Below, piece by piece: positions 6,286 to 10,520 of a stretch of DNA of 10,520 nt; the first letter of the stretch is position 1, and every line of letters begins with the position of its first letter. Below the pieces are notes generated by a model. That model saw only the letters and a list, made by a program, of their open reading frames with translations, made no database searches and was not told where the DNA came from. Position numbers and translations under genes: made by a program. This stretch comes from an uncultured Clostridium sp. Its GTDB lineage: Bacteria > Bacillota > Clostridia > Lachnospirales > Lachnospiraceae. Location: the NCBI GenBank assembly GCA_934438135.1, contig CAKSBP010000074.1, forward strand, positions 1-10,520. Direction: 5' to 3'.

Positions 6286-7665
6286 TTATGCTTCCATTAA
6301 AAATGCATAATACCCTTTTACTGCTTCATATAAATCAGCTTTGCTTACTACTTCCCATGGTGCATGCATATTCTGAACCGCAATTCCGGCATCAATAACA
6401 TTCATGTTATAGTTTGCCATGATATAAGCGATGGTTCCACCACCGCCCTGATCTACTTTTCCAAGTTCTGCGGTCTGAAATGACACATTATTATCGTCCA
6501 TAATTCTTCGGATTTCAGCCATATATTCTGCATTTGCATCATTACTGCCGGATTTTCCTCTGGCACCGGTATACTTGTTAAATACAAATCCTTTTCCGAA
6601 ATAAGCTGTGTTTTTCTTTTCATTTACGGATTTATAGTTTGGATCATATGCCGCACTGACATCGGAAGATAACATCTTAGAATTCTTCAGTGCACGTCTT
6701 ACTTTAATCTCCTGATACTCACCTGTGCAGGCCAGTAATTCTGCTACCGTATTTTCAAAGAATCTCGAATGCATTCCAGTTGCACCAACACTTCCGATTT
6801 CCTCTTTATCGACCAAAATACATACACTGGTCTTCTGTGGATGTTCCACCTTAAGTATAGCTTCCAAAGACGTATAAGCACATACTCTGTCATCATGTCC
6901 ATAACCGATAATCATGCTTCGATCGATACCATAATCTCTTGCCTTTCCAGCTGGAACAACCTCCAGTTCTGCGGAAAGGAAATCTTCTTCTTCGATACCA
7001 TATGTATCTTTTAACAGGGCTAAAATGTTTGCTTTCACTTTATCTTTTTCTGCACCCTTTAATGGAATACTTCCAACCAGGACATTCAGATCTTCACCTT
7101 CTACTACTTTGCTTCCCTTTTTATCCATCTGATCTGCTGCCAGGTGAATTAGCAAATCAGAAATTCCAACAACTGGGTCATCTTCCTTTTCTCCGATAGA
7201 CACTTCTTTTACACTGCCGTCTTTTAAAGCAATCACACCATGAACTGCCATTGGCTGCGCCGTCCACTGATACTTTTTAATTCCACCATAGTAGTGGGTA
7301 TCCAGTAATGCTAAATCCGTTTCTTCATAAAGAGGATTCTGTTTTAAATCCAGCCGCGGTGAATCAATGTGTGCACCTAAAATGTTCATTCCCTTTTCTA
7401 ATGGCTCTTTCCCAATACAAAACAGAACTATATTTTTATTCATATTAACTGCGTAAACTTTATCTCCGGGAGATAGGGTTTTTCCTTCTTCAATGACTTT
7501 ATCTAAGTCCTGATATCCTGCTTTTTCCGCCAGGCTGATTGTTCCTTTCACACATTCCCGTTCGGTTTTACAGTCTGATAAGAACTGTTTGTAACGCTCT
7601 GACAATGCAAATACATCTGTCATGGTATCTGTGTCGTATTTTTCCCATGCTGATTTTCTCTCCAT
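6286..7665 (-). CDS. M18-family zinc aminopeptidase
   Basis: 459 aa, close to the family norm of about 430-465. It removes N-terminal residues from peptides in the cytoplasm; no signal peptide or membrane helix is present. The binuclear metal site of M18 enzymes is complete: AHIDSP (H99, D101), YGHDDR (bridging D258), DKEEIGS (general base E288 with ligand E289), SSDVSAAYDPNY (D335) and MHAPWE (H434). Family members form dodecameric tetrahedral particles and often prefer acidic N-termini, but the preference of this one cannot be read here. The length and N-terminal MERKSAWEKYD style fit the ApeA group of clostridial M18 enzymes better than the shorter ApeB group; this subgroup call is tentative. 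GGAGG lies 7 bases before the ATG. It is a single-gene unit with its own promoter and terminator. Confidence 0.95.
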   Translation of the reverse strand: MERKSAWEKYDTDTMTDVFALSERYKQFLSDCKTERECVKGTISLAEKAGYQDLDKVIEEGKTLSPGDKVYAVNMNKNIVLFCIGKEPLEKGMNILGAHIDSPRLDLKQNPLYEETDLALLDTHYYGGIKKYQWTAQPMAVHGVIALKDGSVKEVSIGEKEDDPVVGISDLLIHLAADQMDKKGSKVVEGEDLNVLVGSIPLKGAEKDKVKANILALLKDTYGIEEEDFLSAELEVVPAGKARDYGIDRSMIIGYGHDDRVCAYTSLEAILKVEHPQKTSVCILVDKEEIGSVGATGMHSRFFENTVAELLACTGEYQEIKVRRALKNSKMLSSDVSAAYDPNYKSVNEKKNTAYFGKGFVFNKYTGARGKSGSNDANAEYMAEIRRIMDDNNVSFQTAELGKVDQGGGGTIAYIMANYNMNVIDAGIAVQNMHAPWEVVSKADLYEAVKGYYAFLMEA

Positions 7666-7710
7666 AACGTTTCCTCCATCATTTCTACAAATTTTCTCTT
7701 TTCAAGTGGT

Positions 7711-7739
7711 ATTATATCATAAATTAGCAGATATGAATA
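7711..7739 (-). promoter_or_regulatory. Extended -10 promoter of the aminopeptidase gene
   Basis: A perfect TATAAT (7711-7716) is preceded by TG plus one base (TGATATAAT on the minus strand), the extended -10 form that tolerates a poor -35. The -35 at 17-bp spacing is TATTCA (7734-7739), only 3/6. The predicted start is near 7704, about 40 bases before the ATG. Confidence 0.75.
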
Positions 7740-7741
7740 TA

Positions 7742-7780
7742 CCAGAATGCAGAAACCCCGAAGGGTTCTATACATTCTGG
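7742..7780 (-). terminator. Hairpin with UUCG tetraloop at the end of the 75-aa protein gene (weak terminator)
   Basis: On the minus strand CCAGAATG pairs with CATTCTGG (7773-7780 with 7742-7749), and inside this AGAACCC pairs with GGGTTTCT around a C(UUCG)G tetraloop. The stop codon of the small gene lies within the stem. The sequence after it on the minus strand is TATATTCATATC, a poor T-run; a better T-run (7784-7788) lies on the plus strand. The UUCG loop forms only on the minus-strand RNA, so I read it as a minus-strand terminator or 3'-stabilising hairpin. Confidence 0.65.
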
Positions 7781-7995
7781 CTGTTTTTCGCTTTCAGCTT
7801 CTTTAAGAATTCATCCTTCAGGGCACTTTTTCTTTCCAATTCTTTTATTTTTTCTTTTAAATATTCTATATACTCAATAGTTAGGTTTGCACCGCTCTGA
7901 TTAACAAAATCATCACTTTTCGCCAAATCATTCAGCCACTGCATCATAGAATCTTCTCTTAATCTTTGAAATGTTGTATCTTCTTTAAAAAACAT
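7768..7995 (-). CDS. Small helical protein of unknown function (75 aa)
   Basis: I do not recognise the family. The protein is soluble-looking, highly charged and predicted all-helical: a first helical region (about 8-31), a short break near NQSGAN (32-37), and a long amphipathic helix (about 38-71) rich in Glu/Lys with heptad-like leucines and isoleucines (Y42, I43, L46, I50, L53, L59, L64), suggesting a coiled coil and self-association. No signal peptide, metal-binding cysteines or DNA-binding motif is visible. An AGGAGG 7 bases before the ATG, its own hairpin at the end and a TATAAT upstream support it as a real gene. It is flanked by the terminator of the YhgE gene and the promoter of the aminopeptidase, so its neighbours say little about its job. 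Confidence 0.8.
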   Translation of the reverse strand: MFFKEDTTFQRLREDSMMQWLNDLAKSDDFVNQSGANLTIEYIEYLKEKIKELERKSALKDEFLKKLKAKNSQNV

Positions 7996-8002
7996 CGAAT
8001 TA

Positions 8003-8008
8003 CCTCCT
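8003..8008 (-). promoter_or_regulatory. Ribosome binding site of the 75-aa protein gene
   Basis: A perfect AGGAGG lies 7 bases ahead of the ATG at 7995. It is the main evidence that this small reading frame is translated. Confidence 0.85.
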
Positions 8009-8032
8009 ACTCACTTTCTATGCTTTAACATC

Positions 8033-8062
8033 ATTATAAATTCTATCATAAAAAGCTGTATA
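8033..8062 (-). promoter_or_regulatory. Possible promoter of the 75-aa protein gene
   Basis: A perfect TATAAT (8033-8038, minus strand) with TATACA (8057-8062) at 18-bp spacing; the -35 matches 4/6 and falls within the stem of the upstream terminator. The -10 is convincing; the -35 assignment is tentative. Confidence 0.5.
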
Positions 8063-8088
8063 AAAGCCACCCGTGCTCTTACACAGCT
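8050..8088 (-). terminator. Intrinsic terminator of the YhgE/Pip gene
   Basis: Eleven bases after the stop codon, a 14-bp stem with two G-U pairs (8075-8088 with 8054-8067) closes a 7-base loop and is followed by a T-run (A-run 8050-8054 on plus). It is one of the strongest terminators in the window. Confidence 0.9.
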
Positions 8089-8099
8089 CTTTAAATTTC

Positions 8100-10253
8100 T
8101 TAATGCTCCCCAATCCCACTCTCATGAAACTTCACCTTAAATTTCTTTAGCAATTGATTAATCGGCTTCTTCAGGAGCAATGCCATTAAAATTGAGCCTC
8201 CTATCAGCCCCAGCATCACCAGACAATCTTTCCAAATCACTTCTTCCACCACTCCTCCAATTGCTTCTCGGTTAAAGGAAATACAATAGGTAAACGGAAG
8301 ATACGGATTTAAAATCTGGAAAAACTTTGGTGTCAGCTGAATTGGAAACGTACCGCCAGAACCTGCTACCTGTAGTACAAGAAGAATAATTCCAATTACT
8401 TTTCCTACATTTCCAAAAACAGATACGAAAGAATAAACAATTGCCATAAATACTAGGCTGGTAAATAGATTTCCAGCTAAAAACAACGCTTCGTTTTTAC
8501 AGTAAATTTTCAAGAGATACAAATCTCCCAATGATACAATTAACGCTTGTATCAGCGTTATCGTACCGAACAATAGAAACTTAGCAAAATACACCTGATA
8601 AGTCTTGTAATCACCATAGGAATCTACCGATAACATAGATACAAGAAGCAGAATTCCCACCCAAAGAGATAATACGGTATAAAATGGTGTCATGCTGGTT
8701 CCGTAATTGCCCATTGGGTAAAGTTTTTCCTCTGTAATAGTTACTGGATTCGAAAGGAAATCACTCCTTGCAGTAACATCTGCTTTAAGCAACGAAACAA
8801 TTTCCTTGAGTCCGCCTTCGTTATTCACAATTTCTAATTTCGTTACAAATCCATTGATCAGTTTCTCTGCCTTCGGCAATACCTTTTTGGCATAGGCAAT
8901 CCCTTTTTTTCCTTTATCTATACTATTCGTAGCAATATGCAGAATCTCTTTCACTTCTGGCAGTTTTGCCTGGGCAGAATTCAAAACACCAATGACTTCC
9001 TCTGCTGTCTTATTAGCATCATCAAAAATTGCATTCAGAGAAGGAACCATTGTATTACCCAATTCCGTCTGAAGTGTATTTAATATAGTAGAAACGGATT
9101 CACTGGTTTTAATCAGCTGGTCTAATTTATCCAAAGATACTCCATCATCCGTCTGAATCTGTGACTGTATCAAAGCTAGTACCTGCTCCGATGCCTCCAG
9201 ATACTCTGCCACTTTAGCCAGCCGGCTGATATACGTCTGTAATGGCTTCTGCTTCGATAAGCTGTTCAGTTTTTCCAAAAGAGAGAGCATTCCATTTGTC
9301 ATGGTTTTCATGGTTTCTACTTTGGACTGCATCTGCACCAGTATTTCCGGTGCTGCCTCAATATTTCCTTCGATTGCAGTTTTCAATGCTTTTAATGAAA
9401 CATTGGTTTCCTTCGCCACACTGGATAAAACCTGCATGTCCTGAATGATTACCGGCGCTACCTGATTCACCGTATTCTGTGACGTATTCACAAATTCCGT
9501 GATTTCATAGACAAGCTCTTTGCAGTCTTTTATCGTAGTCGTTACCTGTGGCAAATTCTGATTCACTTCTTTTAAAAGTGTTTTCAGCTTAGCAACTCCA
9601 GTATCTGACTGTTCAATTGTACGATTTATATCAGGAAACTTAGATTGAATAGTTTGAAGTTCATCATAGGCTTTCGTCAGATTTGGAATCTGCTTTTCCA
9701 AATTCACACCAATTTCATTCGCCGTTTCAAAAATAACATTGCTAACTGTCTCCACAACAGACTGACTGATCATATTCTGTAAACTGGTGACCCCCTTGTC
9801 TGTTAACTTGGGAGCAATAGCATTCATTTTCTCATTAACAGTATAAATAATTTCACCTTTTGTAATATTATCTGAAACAATAGACACCAGTGATCTAGAA
9901 AAATCTTTTGGAATCGTAATAACTGCATAAATTTTTTCTTTCTTTAATGCGGTCATTGCCTCTTCTCTCGTAAGAAACTGCCAGCCCAACTGTCGGTTTT
10001 TCTTCAATTCTTCTACCACTTCGTCTCCAATACATACGTTTTTTTCTTTTAGCGTGGCTCCTGCATCCTGATTTACTACAGCAACTTTGATTCCGCTGGT
10101 GGATTCCTGACCATACGGATCCCAAGATGCCTTTATGTTAAACCACGCATACAATGATGGTAAAATGCACAATGCCAGCACAACAATCAGTGCCGCATAA
10201 TTCGTCATAATTGATTTAATGTCTTTCCAGTATATTGAAAACAGCTGTTTCAT
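8100..10253 (-). CDS. YhgE/Pip-family membrane protein
   Basis: 717 aa. One transmembrane helix near the N-terminus (about 19-38), a very large extracytoplasmic region (about 40-520), and about five to six C-terminal membrane helices (roughly 524-543, 556-580, 592-614, 617-632, 677-694). The N-terminal LPSLYAWFNIKASWDPYG block, IKVAVVNQDAG (55-65) and the C-terminal GSGGTFPIQLTPKFFQILNPYLPFTY block (631-656) are hallmark regions of the YhgE/Pip family, which is related to ABC-2-type permeases. The middle (about 185-470) is mostly helical with repeated heptad-like stretches. Relatives include the Lactococcus phage-infection protein Pip and proteins linked to type VII secretion loci; the true transport role is unsettled, and no ATPase or WXG100 gene is visible here. 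The start follows AGGGTG 7 bases upstream, a site that is part of an inverted repeat. It is transcribed alone. Confidence 0.92.
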   Translation of the reverse strand: MKQLFSIYWKDIKSIMTNYAALIVVLALCILPSLYAWFNIKASWDPYGQESTSGIKVAVVNQDAGATLKEKNVCIGDEVVEELKKNRQLGWQFLTREEAMTALKKEKIYAVITIPKDFSRSLVSIVSDNITKGEIIYTVNEKMNAIAPKLTDKGVTSLQNMISQSVVETVSNVIFETANEIGVNLEKQIPNLTKAYDELQTIQSKFPDINRTIEQSDTGVAKLKTLLKEVNQNLPQVTTTIKDCKELVYEITEFVNTSQNTVNQVAPVIIQDMQVLSSVAKETNVSLKALKTAIEGNIEAAPEILVQMQSKVETMKTMTNGMLSLLEKLNSLSKQKPLQTYISRLAKVAEYLEASEQVLALIQSQIQTDDGVSLDKLDQLIKTSESVSTILNTLQTELGNTMVPSLNAIFDDANKTAEEVIGVLNSAQAKLPEVKEILHIATNSIDKGKKGIAYAKKVLPKAEKLINGFVTKLEIVNNEGGLKEIVSLLKADVTARSDFLSNPVTITEEKLYPMGNYGTSMTPFYTVLSLWVGILLLVSMLSVDSYGDYKTYQVYFAKFLLFGTITLIQALIVSLGDLYLLKIYCKNEALFLAGNLFTSLVFMAIVYSFVSVFGNVGKVIGIILLVLQVAGSGGTFPIQLTPKFFQILNPYLPFTYCISFNREAIGGVVEEVIWKDCLVMLGLIGGSILMALLLKKPINQLLKKFKVKFHESGIGEH

Positions 10254-10261
10254 ACAAAATC

Positions 10262-10289
10262 ACCCTAATCCTTTTCTATGAATTAGGGT
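10262..10289 (-). promoter_or_regulatory. Inverted repeat overlapping the YhgE/Pip ribosome binding site
   Basis: ACCCTAAT (10262-10269) and ATTAGGGT (10282-10289) are perfect 8-bp arms around a 12-base loop. Read on the minus strand, the 3' arm contains most of the AGGGTG used as ribosome binding site (10261-10266), so the folded RNA would hide it. It could instead be a DNA operator, for example for a TetR- or MarR-type repressor; the sequence alone does not decide. Confidence 0.55.
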
Positions 10290-10352
10290 AAACGTAAATC
10301 ATGGAATTTATTCTGTTTTCCTTAAAAAGGTTCTACTTCACTTGAATCACAA

Positions 10353-10375
10353 AGAAATTTGATCTAGGAATTTCT
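10353..10375. repeat. Short inverted repeat in the YhgE/Pip leader
   Basis: AGAAATT (10353-10359) and AATTTCT (10369-10375) are perfect 7-bp arms separated by 9 bases. It is about 100 bases upstream of the YhgE start codon, where an operator could lie. In AT-rich DNA such repeats can arise by chance. Confidence 0.35.
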
Positions 10376-10520
10376 GGTGAATTGTTATATAATCATTCAT
10401 TAGACATAATCATTTTCCTATATACTTAACTACCATGAAAATAATCTCTCGGAATCTTGAGTGATCATGCCTGCAAAACACTGGCATTGCACATTGAAAA
10501 GTAAATATTATTCTCAGAAC

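Larger units (their letters stand above)
10254..10520. other. Leader region upstream of the YhgE/Pip gene, no supported gene
   Basis: These 267 bases hold no reading frame I can defend. They contain the inverted repeat next to the YhgE start (10262-10289), a second 7-bp-arm inverted repeat (10353-10375) and two copies of ATAATCATT (10389-10397 and 10406-10414). I could not assign a convincing sigma-A promoter for the YhgE gene, so the promoter may be weak, activator-dependent or further upstream. Confidence 0.6.

Noticed and set aside
9895..10125. A 76-codon minus-strand frame overlapping the YhgE/Pip gene
   Set aside because: It is an alternative frame inside the strongly supported YhgE/Pip coding sequence, with a low-quality composition rich in Arg, Ser and Cys.
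10410..10520. A minus-strand frame open from the right edge for 36 codons to a TGA at 10410-10412
   Set aside because: The translation is rich in Cys, His, Arg and aromatic residues with AGG/CGA codons unlike the neighbouring genes, and no terminator follows it. A gene tail cannot be excluded but is not supported.
10467..10520. A plus-strand ATG open to the window edge
   Set aside because: There is no convincing ribosome binding site or promoter, and only 18 codons are available.

Overview
The window is AT-rich (not computed exactly) and nearly all its coding capacity is on the minus strand. Genes start with AGGAGG-type ribosome binding sites and end at classical intrinsic terminators. Combined with a NEAT/Ig-like surface protein, an M18 aminopeptidase, a YhgE/Pip protein and a membrane-anchored NodB deacetylase, this points to a low-GC Gram-positive of the class Clostridia. 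The codon and protein style is Lachnospiraceae-like, but that family assignment is inferred from general resemblance rather than from a marker gene.

Layout in the direction of transcription (right to left). Positions 10520-10254 form a non-coding leader with several inverted repeats. Then come a 717-aa YhgE/Pip-type membrane protein (10253-8100) with a strong terminator, a 75-aa helical protein of unknown function (7995-7768), an M18 zinc aminopeptidase (7665-6286) with its own extended -10 promoter and terminator, and a four-gene operon (6064-2324). The operon holds a membrane-anchored polysaccharide deacetylase, a sensor histidine kinase, a membrane-anchored PepSY-like protein and an OmpR-type response regulator. 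The last gene is a secreted surface protein with two NEAT-like domains and three bacterial Ig-like domains (2098-167), which has a near-consensus promoter overlapped by a large palindrome. The left edge (1-166) carries two back-to-back terminators and perhaps the last codons of a plus-strand gene outside the window.

The coherent unit is the deacetylase-kinase-PepSY-regulator operon. The spacings are tight (26 bp, an 11-bp overlap, 33 bp), so the four products are probably made together. A reasonable reading is an envelope-sensing circuit: the kinase has an extracytoplasmic sensor domain, the PepSY-like protein sits outside the membrane beside it as a candidate modulator, and the deacetylase modifies wall polysaccharide. 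The cell-surface NEAT/Ig protein lies directly downstream of the regulator and may be a target, but it has its own promoter and nothing in the sequence proves the link. The aminopeptidase and YhgE genes look like independent single-gene units.

No mobile elements, CRISPR arrays, tRNA or rRNA genes were seen. The most unusual items are the membrane PepSY-like protein placed between kinase and regulator, the palindrome over the NEAT gene start site, and a hairpin that would bury the ribosome binding site of the YhgE gene.
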